Assembly (NCBI RefSeq): GCF_003814915.1
Contig: NZ_RKQK01000005.1
Location: forward strand, 186,001 to 250,000
Direction of reading: 5' to 3'
DNA: 64,000 nt
Source of the DNA: Pacificibacter maritimus
Lineage (GTDB): Bacteria > Pseudomonadota > Alphaproteobacteria > Rhodobacterales > Rhodobacteraceae
In this document: one piece after another, positions 36,603-46,443 of the stretch
Layout of the letters: the number at the start of each line of letters is the position of its first letter
Position numbering within the stretch: position 1 is the first letter of the stretch
The notes under the pieces: model-generated
The model's database searches: none
What the model was told of the DNA's origin: nothing
Seen by the model: the letters and a program-made list of their open reading frames with translations, nothing else
Position numbers and translations under genes: made by a program

Positions 36603-37913
36603 ATGAAAAATTCGAAATCCGTCGCCTTCGTGCGCGAAGGCATGATCGATCAACAGCCGGCGCCTGCGTCACAAATCGGTGCTGTGCGGTGGTTGAAAGA
36701 CAACTTGTTTTCTTCCGTACTCAACTCGATTTTGACGATCATTTCCCTACTCGTCATTTTCTGGGTTTTATCTGGCATTGTGCCGTGGATGTTCGGGGGC
36801 GTGTGGAATGCAAGTTCGCTTTCTGAGTGCCGTGACATTTTGAACGAACGCTATGGCAATACGCATTACGCCTGTTGGGCGGTTTTGACAGAACGCTGGC
36901 AGCAATTATTATTTGGCTTCTATCCCGCCGAAGAAATCTGGCGCGCTGTCGTGGCCTTTGTACTGATGCTTGTTGCGATTGCGCCTGTTCTGTTTGAATC
37001 TGTGCCACGCAAACTGTTGTGGGTGACCATTGCCTTTCCATTCTTGATGGTTTGGCTTGTTTGGGGCGGTCCAATTTGGGGGCCACTTCTGGTCGCTCTT
37101 GGCTTTGTCCTTTTCTATGTCTCTTATGTGGTACTAGAGCGCAAATCATCGACCTTGTTGGCGCTGATTGGATCATTGGTTATCGGATTAGTCTGGTGGA
37201 TGTTCTGTGTCGGTCCATTGAGTGAGGCTTTGGGGTCTGCATTGCCGATTGGCGATTTGGAACGCGTTGAAAGCCGCGTCTTGGGTGGGTTTATGATCTG
37301 TGTGATCATTGGCCTCTCTGGCATCGCATTATCATTGCCGATTGGTTTGATCTTAGCGCTTGGCCGCCAATCGAACCTATGGGTGGTAAAGGCAATTTGT
37401 GTGGGCTTCATCGAATTTATTCGTGGCGTGCCGTTGATTACCTTGCTGTTCACGGCGTCTTTGTTGCTGAACTATTTCCTACCACCAGGCACTGCCTTTG
37501 ACTTGACGTTGCGGGTGATCATTATGGTGACGCTATTCTCATCTGCCTATATGGCCGAAGTGATCCGCGGGGGCTTGGCAGCTTTGCCAAAAGGTCAGTA
37601 CGAAGCAGCAGATGCATTGGGGCTTGATTACTGGCAGTCTCAGCGCCTGATCATCATGCCGCAGGCTTTGAAAATCTCGATTCCTGGAATCGTAAATACG
37701 TTCATCGGCCTGTTTAAAGACACGACTTTGGTCATGTTCATCGGCATCTTTGACATGCTTGGTCTATCTAACGCTATCCGCGCGAACTCCGCTTGGAACG
37801 GCATCAATTGGGAGCTGTATATCTTTATCGGGCTCGTCTTTTGGATCTGCTGTTTTTCAATGTCGCAATATTCTCAGTGGCTGGAACGCAAGCTGCGCAC
37901 TGGTCATCACTAA
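36603..37913 (+). CDS. aapM: General amino-acid ABC transporter, permease AapM
   Basis: 436 residues, the partner permease of AapQ. The EAA loop is ALPKGQYEAADALGLDYWQS, followed by PQALKISIPGIVNTFIGLFK, with many membrane helices before it. A large periplasmic loop at about 60-100 contains Cys residues (SECRDILNERYGNTHYACWA). Tight spacing to both aapQ and aapP shows one operon. Confidence 0.94.
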   Translation: MKNSKSVAFVREGMIDQQPAPASQIGAVRWLKDNLFSSVLNSILTIISLLVIFWVLSGIVPWMFGGVWNASSLSECRDILNERYGNTHYACWAVLTERWQQLLFGFYPAEEIWRAVVAFVLMLVAIAPVLFESVPRKLLWVTIAFPFLMVWLVWGGPIWGPLLVALGFVLFYVSYVVLERKSSTLLALIGSLVIGLVWWMFCVGPLSEALGSALPIGDLERVESRVLGGFMICVIIGLSGIALSLPIGLILALGRQSNLWVVKAICVGFIEFIRGVPLITLLFTASLLLNYFLPPGTAFDLTLRVIIMVTLFSSAYMAEVIRGGLAALPKGQYEAADALGLDYWQSQRLIIMPQALKISIPGIVNTFIGLFKDTTLVMFIGIFDMLGLSNAIRANSAWNGINWELYIFIGLVFWICCFSMSQYSQWLERKLRTGHH

Positions 37914-37928
37914 GAAAGGAGACTGTCT

Positions 37929-38696
37929 ATGTCTGCTGAACTTCAAAACCATCTCGCCGACGAAGTGGCGATCCAAATCACCAATATGAACAAGTGGTAC
38001 GGTGATTTCCACGTGTTGCGCGACATCAACCTAACGGTTCAACGCGGTGAACGTATCGTGATTGCTGGCCCATCTGGTTCGGGCAAGTCCACTATGATCC
38101 GCTGTATCAACCGTTTGGAAGAGCATCAAAAAGGTCAGATCGTTGTTGATGGCACCGAATTGTCGTCGGATCTGAAAAATATTGATAAGATCCGTCGAGA
38201 AGTGGGGATGTGTTTTCAACACTTCAACCTGTTTCCGCATTTGACGATCTTGGAAAACTGCACCTTGGCGCCGATGTGGGTCCGCAAGACACCTAAGAAA
38301 GAAGCCGAAGAACTGGCGATGCATTTCCTTGAAAAGGTGAAGATCCCTGATCAGGCCAACAAGTACCCAGGCATGCTGTCAGGTGGTCAACAGCAACGTG
38401 TGGCGATTGCGCGGTCTTTGTGCATGCAGCCGCGTATCATGCTATTTGATGAACCTACATCAGCCCTTGACCCTGAGATGATCAAAGAGGTGCTCGACAC
38501 CATGGTTACGCTCGCGGACGAAGGCATGACTATGCTTTGTGTGACGCATGAGATGGGCTTTGCCCGTCAGGTTGCTGACCGCGTGATCTTTATGGATCAA
38601 GGGCAAATTGTTGAGCAGAACGAGCCAGAAGAGTTCTTTAACAACCCTAAATCTGATCGAACAAAACTGTTCCTCAGCCAAATTTTGGGTCACTAG
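37929..38696 (+). CDS. aapP: General amino-acid ABC transporter, ATPase AapP
   Basis: 255 residues. Walker [11 protein letters not shown] at about 48-57, signature [19 protein letters not shown], Walker [15 protein letters not shown] and the H-loop [14 protein letters not shown] are complete. It powers AapQM. It is the last gene of the operon, with AAAGGAG before the ATG and a terminator after it. Confidence 0.95.
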   Translation: MSAELQNHLADEVAIQITNMNKWYGDFHVLRDINLTVQRGERIVIAGPSGSGKSTMIRCINRLEEHQKGQIVVDGTELSSDLKNIDKIRREVGMCFQHFNLFPHLTILENCTLAPMWVRKTPKKEAEELAMHFLEKVKIPDQANKYPGMLSGGQQQRVAIARSLCMQPRIMLFDEPTSALDPEMIKEVLDTMVTLADEGMTMLCVTHEMGFARQVADRVIFMDQGQIVEQNEPEEFFNNPKSDRTKLFLSQILGH

Positions 38697-38714
38697 GCTT
38701 TCGGTCAATATAAT

Positions 38715-38740
38715 AAAAGGCGCCTGCGGGCGCCTTTTTT
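38715..38740. terminator. Bidirectional terminator between aapP and the SixA-like gene
   Basis: AAAAGGCGCC (38715-38724), loop TGCG, GGCGCCTTTT (38729-38738), six T; the A-run on the left also gives T on the reverse strand. It serves both converging operons. Confidence 0.9.
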
Positions 38741-38770
38741 ATGCGGAAACGCTGCGCAGTTGGATATGCC

Positions 38771-39262
38771 CTAACTTTGAGGTGTCCAAAAATTTTGCAG
38801 GATGTTTTCACCGAGCGCCACGTCACTCCAACGTGGTGCTGCTATGTCAAAAACTGCTGTCGCGCAGGTTGGGTAGTGTACGAAATCTGAATGCGGGGCA
38901 GGGAATTTTATCAAACGATTGGCCAGTTCGCCGATGCCGGGATTATGTGCAAGCAGCAGGACACAATTTCCTGTAGCGCGCTGAAGCGTTTGCAAAAGCA
39001 CATCACAAGACGCCAAGTATAAAGCGTCAAGGTTTTGCGCCTCAGCTTGAATAGCGCCGATCTGTGCAATGACAGACCACGTTTCTTGTGTCCGCGCAGC
39101 GGTTGAAACAATGGCCTGATCTATGTCGCTGTCCGTCAACCAGCGACCCAAGCGCGCGGCATCTGCGCGCCCTCGATCTGCAAGAGTGCGGTCCTTGTCG
39201 TCTTGTATCGGGTCTGCCCAGCCCGACTTTGCATGACGCGTCAGGATCAGTCGCAGTGCCAC
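38771..39262 (-). CDS. SixA-like histidine phosphatase
   Basis: 163 residues. The phosphohistidine nucleophile motif is LTRHAKSGW, and CVLLLAHNPG provides the second His, as in SixA and the histidine phosphatase superfamily. The start is GTG (39260-39262), sharing one base with the argB stop codon TAG, so translation is probably coupled. The target may be a phosphotransfer protein or a small phosphate ester. It is the last gene of the rpmH-argB operon. Confidence 0.85.
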   Translation of the reverse strand: MALRLILTRHAKSGWADPIQDDKDRTLADRGRADAARLGRWLTDSDIDQAIVSTAARTQETWSVIAQIGAIQAEAQNLDALYLASCDVLLQTLQRATGNCVLLLAHNPGIGELANRLIKFPAPHSDFVHYPTCATAVFDIAAPRWSDVALGENILQNFWTPQS

Positions 39263-40179
39263 TACTGTTCCGTTCTCTTTTCGTCGGGAAGATTATCCCT
39301 AATTAACGACCCTGCGCCATGTTCGGTGAACAATTCTAACAGGCAGGCATTCGGTGCACGTCCATCCAAGATCACAACTGCGCGCACGCCATCTGCAAGG
39401 GCATCCAGCGCGGTTTGTGTCTTGGGAATCATGCCGCCAGCAATCACGCCATCGGTCGTCAAGCTGCGGATCATATTGGAATCAAGTGCAGTTAAAACTT
39501 CACCATCGGCCCCTTTGACGCCCGACACATCTGTCAAAAGCAAAAGGCGGTCGGCTTGCAGCGCGCCTGCAATCGCGCCTGCCGCGGTATCGCCATTCAC
39601 GTTGAAGGTTTCGCCATTCTTGCCAGCGCCAAGAGGGGCAATCACTGGGATAAGGCCCTTACTGCCGAGATCATCAATGATCGCAGGCTTCATTTCGACA
39701 GGCGTACCAACATAGCCCAGGTCGGCGTTGGTCTGATCGCAAACCATAAGGTTCGCATCTTTGCCTGAAATGCCGACAGCACGCCCACCTTGGTTGTTGA
39801 TCGCTTGCACGATACGCTTGTTGACGAGGCCTGAAAGCACCATTTCAACAACTTCCACCGTTGCCTTGTCAGTCACTCGCTTGCCGTCGACAAATTCGGA
39901 TTTAATGTTCAGGTCTGACAGCATTTTGTTGATCATCGGGCCGCCGCCATGAACGATCACGGGCTTAACACCGACTTGCTGCATCAAAACCACATCGCGT
40001 GCAAAGCTGTCCATAGCCTCATCGGATCCCATGGCGTGACCGCCAAGTTTTATCACAACTGTGGCCCCTTCATAGCGCTGCAAATAGGGCAGGGCTTGGG
40101 ACAATGTGCGGGCAGTGGCGATCCAGTCTCTGTTCATGTCTTGTTTCTTCATGGCTTTGGGGTCCAAGGTTTGTGCCAT
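39262..40179 (-). CDS. argB: Acetylglutamate kinase
   Basis: About 305 residues from ATG 40179; alternatives are TTG 40191 and ATG 40152. It catalyses the second step of arginine synthesis. [43 protein letters not shown], the N-rich [18 protein letters not shown] site and the [20 protein letters not shown] end are all present. The arginine-sensitive long N-terminal helix ([19 protein letters not shown]) is seen, so feedback inhibition by arginine is likely. It follows yihA in the operon. Confidence 0.94.
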   Translation of the reverse strand: MAQTLDPKAMKKQDMNRDWIATARTLSQALPYLQRYEGATVVIKLGGHAMGSDEAMDSFARDVVLMQQVGVKPVIVHGGGPMINKMLSDLNIKSEFVDGKRVTDKATVEVVEMVLSGLVNKRIVQAINNQGGRAVGISGKDANLMVCDQTNADLGYVGTPVEMKPAIIDDLGSKGLIPVIAPLGAGKNGETFNVNGDTAAGAIAGALQADRLLLLTDVSGVKGADGEVLTALDSNMIRSLTTDGVIAGGMIPKTQTALDALADGVRAVVILDGRAPNACLLELFTEHGAGSLIRDNLPDEKRTEQ

Positions 40180-40221
40180 GCAGCGGACCAATCCTTCGGG
40201 ATTCGTGGCTGCATCGGCGAA

Positions 40222-40869
40222 TTATTCCAGCGTTGAAATCACAGCGCGCAATACGTCAATGCCCCAGCCTTTTTCCGATGAAGTCACAATGATTTCAGGG
40301 TAGGCTGCAGGGTGCTTTGAAACGGCCTCGCGAGTTTGCTCTAAATTTTTCGCTCGCTCAACTTCTTTGACCTTATCTGCTTTCGTCATCACAACTTGAA
40401 AGGTCACTGCGGAACGGTCCAGAAGACTCATGATTTCTTCATCTACCGCTTTGACGCCGTGACGGCTGTCAATCAGAACAAACGCGCGGCGTAAAGTGGC
40501 GCGACCTGACAGATATGCTTTCAGAAGGCGCTGCCATTTGGCGACAGTGTCTTTTGGGGCTTTGGCAAAACCATAGCCTGGCAAGTCGACCACATAGTGG
40601 CTGTCCGCGCAGGTGAAAAAGTTAATTTCTTGGGTGCGACCGGGGGTGTTTGATGCACGCGCCAATGCTTTACGGCCTGTCAGCGCGTTGATCAGCGTGG
40701 ATTTACCCACGTTGGATCGGCCTGCGAAACAGATTTCGATTCTGTCATCTGGTGGCATGCCGTCCATGGCAACGACACCTTTGAGGAAATCAGTTTCACC
40801 AGAAAAGAGGAGGCGACCCTTCTCAAGGGCCGCCGCATCTGGTTCCGCAATTGGGAATGTTAGTTTCAT
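40222..40869 (-). CDS. yihA: Ribosome biogenesis GTPase YihA/EngB
   Basis: 215 residues from ATG 40869 (MKLTFPIAEPDAAALEKGRL). Longer in-frame readings lie inside the yidC end and are not used. G motifs are FAGRSNVGKSTLINALTGRK, DLPGYGFAKAP, TKADKVKEVERAK and SSEKGWG. It is needed for late 50S assembly. It starts 16 bases after the yidC stop. Confidence 0.95.
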   Translation of the reverse strand: MKLTFPIAEPDAAALEKGRLLFSGETDFLKGVVAMDGMPPDDRIEICFAGRSNVGKSTLINALTGRKALARASNTPGRTQEINFFTCADSHYVVDLPGYGFAKAPKDTVAKWQRLLKAYLSGRATLRRAFVLIDSRHGVKAVDEEIMSLLDRSAVTFQVVMTKADKVKEVERAKNLEQTREAVSKHPAAYPEIIVTSSEKGWGIDVLRAVISTLE

Positions 40870-40885
40870 ATGGGTGATACGGCCC

Positions 40886-42691
40886 TTAGGCCGAACCTTC
40901 CTTTTTCTTGAGGCGCAAGGATCTGGCAATGTTGCCAAACAGATCCGGCTTGTGGCCGTGACTGCGCATGATGAGATATTGCTGGATAAACGTGATCGTG
41001 TTGTTGGTGATCCAATATAGAACCAGACCAGATGCGAAGCTGCCCAACATGAACATAAACACCCATGGCATCCACGCAAAGATCATCGCTTGCGCGGGAT
41101 CTGTGGGCGCTGGGTTCAGTTTTTGCTGTAACCACATGGAAATACCCAGCAAGATTGGCAAAATGCCGAGGCTGATAAACGCCAGAATGGATGAGGGGTC
41201 GGGTGGTGAAAAGGACAACAAGCCGAACAGGTTCAGGATTGAGCTAGGGTCTGGCGCGGAAAGATCGCGGATCCACCCCAGCCAAGGTGCATGACGCAGC
41301 TCAATGGTGACAAAGATCACTTTGTACAAAGAGAAGAACACAGGGATTTGCAAAAGCAATGGCAAGCAGCCCGAAGCTGGATTTACTTTGTTTTTCTTGT
41401 ACAGCTCCATCATGCCTTTTTGCAGTTTTTCACGATCTTCGCCTGCATCGGCTTTCATTTTTTCCATCTCAGGCTGCAATTCTTTCATGCGAGCCATTGA
41501 AACGTAAGATTTATAGGCCAGTGGGAACATGATACCTTTGATCAAAAGCGTTAAAGCGATGATCGACCAGCCCATGTTGCCAATCAACAGATTGATAGCG
41601 TGCAAAAGTCGGAAGATTGGCTGCGTGAAGAAGAAAAACAGACCCCAGTCGATGGAGTAGATAAAGCGGTGAATGCCCAAATCATCTTGGTAACCTTTGA
41701 TCGCTTCCCACTCTTTAGCACCAGCGAACAAGTATGTTTTGCTTGTGACGGTTGCGCCAGCTGCGACTTCTTGCACGGGCAGGCGGGATTCGATTTGGTA
41801 AGTGTCTTTTGTCGGCACGTATTTCGCAACTGATGTAAAGGCTTGGCCAGGTTGTGGCACCAAGGTTGTCATCCAGTTCTTATCAGTAAAGCCGATCCAG
41901 CCATTTTCTTCGGATGTATACTTAGAGGTGTTGCCACCCTCGGCTGCATTCATGTCGAATTTGGCAATCTTTTTGTATGTCTCTTTTTCGTAGCTGTCGT
42001 CGCTTTGCAGAATCAGACCTTCATGCAACACGAAGTATCCTGAAACGTCAGGCGTGCCGTGACGGGCAACGATGCCGTAGGGGGAGAGGCGAACAGGCGC
42101 AGCACTTGTGTTTTCGACTGATTGCTCAACCGAGAACATATATTCATCATCAATCGCAATCGTGCGGCGGAAAATCATGCCGTTGTCATTGTCCCAAACC
42201 AAAGTAATCGGTGTGGTCTGTGTTAGAACATCCCCTTCTTCTACAGACCAAATCGTGTTGGCATTTGGAACATATTCTTGCGGTAGGTCGCCGGCAGGTG
42301 CCCAGCCATAAACGGCGTAGTAAGGCGATTCTGCCCCAACGGGTTCAAGCAGCGTTACGATTTCATCGCTGTCTAAATCGACCGTATAGTCTTTCAGGGA
42401 AAGATCGTCGATCCGGCCGCCTGCCAATGAAAGTGATCCTTGAAGACGATCAGTATCTATCGTGATGCGTTCTGCTGTAGCAGCTGTTGGACTAGGTGTA
42501 TCTGTAGATGCCTGAACGCCCGCATCAGTGCTTGGAGGCAAAAGTGGGGCCGCACTATCTGTTGGTTGGGAAAGTTGAGTTGTTTCTACTGCTGTCGTCT
42601 GTGTTGGCGCAGGGAAAAAGACCTGCCATGCCAGCAACACGATCCCGCTGAGTGCTACAGCCAGAATCAAGTTCTTGTTTTGATCATCCAT
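40886..42691 (-). CDS. yidC: Membrane protein insertase YidC
   Basis: 601 residues from ATG 42691 (a GTG at 42694 adds one residue). An N-terminal helix, MDDQNKNLILAVALSGIVLLA, precedes a large periplasmic beta domain. The conserved insertase core with five helices follows, including LTLLIKGIMFPLAYKSYVSM, KVNPASGCLPLLLQIPVFFS and FMLGSFASGLVLYWITNN. It inserts inner-membrane proteins with or without SecYEG. Confidence 0.97.
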   Translation of the reverse strand: MDDQNKNLILAVALSGIVLLAWQVFFPAPTQTTAVETTQLSQPTDSAAPLLPPSTDAGVQASTDTPSPTAATAERITIDTDRLQGSLSLAGGRIDDLSLKDYTVDLDSDEIVTLLEPVGAESPYYAVYGWAPAGDLPQEYVPNANTIWSVEEGDVLTQTTPITLVWDNDNGMIFRRTIAIDDEYMFSVEQSVENTSAAPVRLSPYGIVARHGTPDVSGYFVLHEGLILQSDDSYEKETYKKIAKFDMNAAEGGNTSKYTSEENGWIGFTDKNWMTTLVPQPGQAFTSVAKYVPTKDTYQIESRLPVQEVAAGATVTSKTYLFAGAKEWEAIKGYQDDLGIHRFIYSIDWGLFFFFTQPIFRLLHAINLLIGNMGWSIIALTLLIKGIMFPLAYKSYVSMARMKELQPEMEKMKADAGEDREKLQKGMMELYKKNKVNPASGCLPLLLQIPVFFSLYKVIFVTIELRHAPWLGWIRDLSAPDPSSILNLFGLLSFSPPDPSSILAFISLGILPILLGISMWLQQKLNPAPTDPAQAMIFAWMPWVFMFMLGSFASGLVLYWITNNTITFIQQYLIMRSHGHKPDLFGNIARSLRLKKKEGSA

Positions 42692-42792
42692 CACGGTCGC
42701 CTGATTGTTGGAATTTGTCTGGGTGGTTCAACCCGTCCAAGCGCCGAAGGTCAAGCAAATTCGATGTTTTTCCAAGGAAAGTGAAAAAATGC

Positions 42793-44322
42793 TCAGCTGG
42801 CCTTCCGTCCGATTTGAGGGGTTTGCGCCATTTTTTGGCGGTGATTCTCCATCCACTCCATCGTCAAATCAAATGCCATCGGGTGTGCAATTGAAAACCC
42901 TTGCACATGACCGCAACCAAGTTGAGCGAGCATCGCGTGCTCTCCGACGGTTTCAACGCCTTCCGTAAGTGTTTCTAAATTGATCCGTTCTGCCATCGTT
43001 AGGATGGCGGCTAGCATATCTTGTTGTTCACGATCTATATCGCAGCGGGTGACATAAGATCTGTCTATCTTGATCCGCTTTACCGCAAAGCGACGAATGT
43101 TTGAAATCGACGCATGCCCCGTGCCAAAGTCATCTAAATCAATGCCGCAGCCGAGCTGGCTAAGCGCAGTGATATTGCGCGTAATCGTGTCATTTTCGGA
43201 ATAGGAAATCACGTTTTCTAGGATTTCAACGGTCAATCTAGATGGCGCAAGCTCGAAGCGGTCCAGTTCCCACCGAATTTTGTCCACCAGTGCGGGGTTT
43301 GCAAGTTCTGTAGCTGAAAAATTTACTGCAACCGTCGGAACATCAATTCCAGCCTTATCCCAAGCTTGGAGAGCAGTGAAAGCATGATATAAAATGATTT
43401 CACCGAGGCGTTCGATTAGGCCGCTTTCTTCAATCATGTAAATAAATTCGTCAGGTGGGATTATGCCGTGCTCAGGATGGTTCCAGCGTGCGAGCGCTTC
43501 CATCCCAGACACTGTGCCTGTATCGGTGGAAACTTGCGGCTGAAACCATGGAATGATGTCACCGTTCTCAAGGGCTTCGCTGACCTCGATAGACAATGAA
43601 CTACGATCCCGCGTTGTTTGCAGCGTTGCAGATGAAAAGGCGCGAATAGATCCAGCGCCGTGACGTCGCGCCTCGGCCAGCGCCGCTTCTGCTGAGTCTA
43701 AATATGCCGCGCCCGAATGCGCAGGGGCTCGCGAGGGCATGCAAAACCCAATACTTGCTGAAACATATATTTTGGTTGCATCAATTGACAGAGGTTCGGA
43801 TAGCGCTGATTGCAGGCGCGATGCCATTTGAATGAGCGTTTCCAGATCCGCGCGGCGGACAGGCGCGAGGGCAATGCAGAATCGCGGGCCATCTAGTCGT
43901 GCAACGATATCTAAATCACGTAGGCTTTCGGTAATGCGGTGCGCGCAAGCGCGCAAAACGGATTCAGCCGCTTCTGCCCCAAAGGTGGATTGGATTCCTC
44001 GATAATCATCAACTTCAATGGCAAGGCATGCCGTCGTTCGCCCCGTTGATACCTGTGCATCCAGTATTTGGTCCATAGCGTCGATGACAGCTGGTCTGAG
44101 GGGAAGGGCGGTCAGGCCGTCGAAATTTTGCTCTGACTGTTTTTGCGATACCCCGTTTATAGCGGTGATAAGAATAGGCAGACAGATTGCGATTTCTATG
44201 AGTGCCGCCTCACCGCCAAGCCAAAATGCGCCTAGACAGACCGCAGGAAAAAAGGCCAGCGCCTGATGACCTGACAAAAGCATTTGCATGAAGTGTAGCG
44301 TGGCAGAAAGGTTCTGGCGCAT
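42793..44322 (-). CDS. Cyclic-di-GMP phosphodiesterase with degenerate GGDEF and intact EAL domain
   Basis: About 509 residues from ATG 44322 (AGGAC in front); a GTG reading from 44361 is less likely. Two membrane helices near the N-terminus (about 20-57) are followed by a GGDEF domain whose signature is LDGPRF, not GGDEF, so no cyclase activity is expected. The EAL domain is complete: GMEALARWNHPEHGIIPPDE, VAVNFSATEL, TVEILENV, GIDLDDFGTGHASISN, VKRIKIDRSYV, EGVET and QGFSIAHP. It should hydrolyse c-di-GMP, possibly under control of the inactive GGDEF domain. It sits between ttcA and yidC. Confidence 0.9.
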   Translation of the reverse strand: MRQNLSATLHFMQMLLSGHQALAFFPAVCLGAFWLGGEAALIEIAICLPILITAINGVSQKQSEQNFDGLTALPLRPAVIDAMDQILDAQVSTGRTTACLAIEVDDYRGIQSTFGAEAAESVLRACAHRITESLRDLDIVARLDGPRFCIALAPVRRADLETLIQMASRLQSALSEPLSIDATKIYVSASIGFCMPSRAPAHSGAAYLDSAEAALAEARRHGAGSIRAFSSATLQTTRDRSSLSIEVSEALENGDIIPWFQPQVSTDTGTVSGMEALARWNHPEHGIIPPDEFIYMIEESGLIERLGEIILYHAFTALQAWDKAGIDVPTVAVNFSATELANPALVDKIRWELDRFELAPSRLTVEILENVISYSENDTITRNITALSQLGCGIDLDDFGTGHASISNIRRFAVKRIKIDRSYVTRCDIDREQQDMLAAILTMAERINLETLTEGVETVGEHAMLAQLGCGHVQGFSIAHPMAFDLTMEWMENHRQKMAQTPQIGRKAS

Positions 44323-44406
44323 GATTGGGCGTCCTGTTTCGTGGCTGTGTGCAAGGGGCACGGCTTATTCCACAGACACAGTAACGCCTATCAAGTAGCG
44401 TCAGAG

Positions 44407-45300
44407 TTAACGCAGCTTCGGGATTTCAGTAGAATTGTTCATATTTTTCTCGTCCGCAGCAAGGGCCGCAGGATTCTGTGCTGTCATCAAACCCAAAAAA
44501 TCATGCAGTTTTGGATCAAGCATGTGACTTGGACGAATGTTTGTCAGAGCCTTGAACATAACTTGGCGCCGACCAGGGCTGTTCTTTTCCCAACCGTCCA
44601 GAATTTGTTTGACCTGCTGACGTTGTAAACCGTCTTGTGACCCACATAAATCGCAAGGAATGATTGGGTAATTCATTGATGTTGCGAATTTTTCACAATC
44701 TGCTTCCGCGACATGTGCAAGCGGTCGATACAAAAACAGGTCGCCTTCTTCATTGACCAGTTTGGGCGGCATGGTTGCCAATCGCCCCCCGTGAAACAGG
44801 TTCATGAAAAAGGTTTCCAAAATGTCATCGCGGTGATGGCCAAGCACAACGGCTGAACAACCTTCTTCGCGCGCTACACGGTACAGGTTTGCGCGGCGCA
44901 GGCGTGAACATAGGGCGCAATATGTGCGGCCCGCTGGCACTTTTTCGGTCACGATCGAGTAGGTATCTTTATATTCGATTCGGTGCGGAATTTTCATTTT
45001 TTCAAGAAATTCTGGCAAGACTGTCGCAGGAAAGCCAGGTTGCCCTTGGTCGAGATTGCATGCCAAAAGTTCAACGGGCAGCAGTCCACGCCATTGCAAT
45101 TCGTACAAAATCGCCAAAAGGGTGTAGCTGTCTTTGCCCCCCGACATGCAGACAAGCCATTTTGCGCCGCGTTCAATCATGCCGTATTGCTCAACTGCTT
45201 CACGGACATTGCGTACGATGCGCTTGCGGAGTTTTTTAAATTCAGTTGTGGAGGGCGCCCCGTGAAATAAAGGGTGGATGTCGTCGTGATCGTCCAGCAT
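44407..45300 (-). CDS. ttcA: tRNA 2-thiocytidine synthetase TtcA
   Basis: 297 residues. It thiolates cytidine 32 of some tRNAs using a [4Fe-4S] cluster. The PP-loop is [19 protein letters not shown], and the iron-binding [18 protein letters not shown] pair and the late [20 protein letters not shown] are present. It follows yidD after three bases in the reverse operon. Confidence 0.95.
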   Translation of the reverse strand: MLDDHDDIHPLFHGAPSTTEFKKLRKRIVRNVREAVEQYGMIERGAKWLVCMSGGKDSYTLLAILYELQWRGLLPVELLACNLDQGQPGFPATVLPEFLEKMKIPHRIEYKDTYSIVTEKVPAGRTYCALCSRLRRANLYRVAREEGCSAVVLGHHRDDILETFFMNLFHGGRLATMPPKLVNEEGDLFLYRPLAHVAEADCEKFATSMNYPIIPCDLCGSQDGLQRQQVKQILDGWEKNSPGRRQVMFKALTNIRPSHMLDPKLHDFLGLMTAQNPAALAADEKNMNNSTEIPKLR

Positions 45301-45303
45301 GGC

Positions 45304-45564
45304 TTAATCCTTAGGGGCGTTTGTTTTTGTGTCAGGCGCTTTTTTACTAGGCACTGGGTCATAGCCGCTTTTGCCTAAGGGGTGGCAGCGACCAATGCGC
45401 CGCGCTGTCAGATATGCGCCCTTTAATGCACCGTGTTTTTCCAAAGCTTCCATTGCATAGGCACTACAGGTTGGCTGATATCGACAATTGTAGCCAACCC
45501 ATGGGCTGAAAACCATGCGATAGGCACGCACAGGCAAAGAAACGATAAATGCAAAAGGAGTCAC
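45304..45564 (-). CDS. yidD: Membrane protein insertion efficiency factor YidD
   Basis: 86 residues. A short amphipathic start, then [40 protein letters not shown] and GKSGYDPVP, the complete YidD pattern. The start is GTG at 45562-45564, overlapping the rnpA stop (GTGA), so translation is coupled. Confidence 0.95.
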   Translation of the reverse strand: MTPFAFIVSLPVRAYRMVFSPWVGYNCRYQPTCSAYAMEALEKHGALKGAYLTARRIGRCHPLGKSGYDPVPSKKAPDTKTNAPKD

Positions 45565-46022
45565 GACTGAGATCTCTTTGATGCGCTGGCTGTGCGCTTG
45601 TCTTCATGCACCTTGCGCAGGGCGTAGCGCAGATCTTTCAGCAAAGCTTCAAAGACTCGGGCGCTGGTGTCACCTGCTTTGCCAATCAAGACATAATCCC
45701 AGCCATCGCAGCCCAATTCAGGAATCACAGCGCGAGCTGCTTCGCGTAGGCGGCGTTTGGCATGGTTGCGCTTGACTGCATTGCCAACTTTTTTCGAGCA
45801 AGTATAGCCGACCCGAATGCCTGTGGCGGGTTCGGTGTCTTTGCGCTTGCGACCTTGAAGTAGAAAGCTTGACGTACCTTGACGACGCGCGCGAGCTGCC
45901 AATAAAAAATCAGCGCGTTTTTGTAGCGTTGTGATTTCAGGTGTCGAACATGACAAAACCGCCGACTGCGTCCCATTCGATGTGGCGTGAGCCATAACTT
46001 TGGGGGCATTCGACGGTGTCAT
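45561..46022 (-). CDS. rnpA: Ribonuclease P protein component
   Basis: About 153 residues from ATG 46022, with AAAGG in front (TTG 46043 and ATG 46028 are possible). The protein binds the RNase P RNA for tRNA 5' maturation. The RNR motif is [20 protein letters not shown]; the conserved start of the fold is [20 protein letters not shown]. An N-terminal extension of 30 residues is less conserved. It lies between rpmH and yidD. Confidence 0.94.
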   Translation of the reverse strand: MTPSNAPKVMAHATSNGTQSAVLSCSTPEITTLQKRADFLLAARARRQGTSSFLLQGRKRKDTEPATGIRVGYTCSKKVGNAVKRNHAKRRLREAARAVIPELGCDGWDYVLIGKAGDTSARVFEALLKDLRYALRKVHEDKRTASASKRSQS

Positions 46023-46045
46023 TTGCATAGCCTTTCGGCACAACT

Positions 46046-46180
46046 TTACGCTGACAAGTTCTTCCGACCTTGTGCACGACGTGCGTTGATAATTTTGCGG
46101 CCCGCTTTAGTTGCCATACGCGCACGGAAACCGTGGCGGCGTTTGCGAACGAGGTTGCTTGGTTGAAAGGTGCGTTTCAT
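46046..46180 (-). CDS. rpmH: 50S ribosomal protein L34
   Basis: 44 residues from ATG 46180: [20 protein letters not shown] followed by [20 protein letters not shown]. The longer upstream reading is leader. It is the first gene of the operon, 23 bases before the chosen rnpA start. Confidence 0.97.
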   Translation of the reverse strand: MKRTFQPSNLVRKRRHGFRARMATKAGRKIINARRAQGRKNLSA

Positions 46181-46256
46181 CGCAACGTCTCCATCGGTTA
46201 AAATTCTGGCCCAAATCCAAAAAGGGGATTCGAAGGCATATAGGTTCGAAGCGCAG

Positions 46257-46285
46257 TCTTTAGGCAGGACAGGGGGGCTTGTCAA
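46257..46285 (-). promoter_or_regulatory. Probable promoter of the rpmH operon
   Basis: On the reverse strand TTGACA (46280-46285), 17-base spacer, TAAAGA (46257-46262), about 75 bases before the rpmH start. The perfect -35 and spacing support it. Confidence 0.55.
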
Positions 46286-46443
46286 TTGACCTAAGGCATA
46301 TTCGTAAAAGAATTCCTTCGATTATTACAGTTTCGCATCCCAAGATCACTCTATGGTCATTGTCGCGTGAGATGCAGCGTTTTTACTGGCCACTGTATGT
46401 GTCTCGCCCCATTTTATCGCTCAAACACCTTAAAGGAAAGCCC

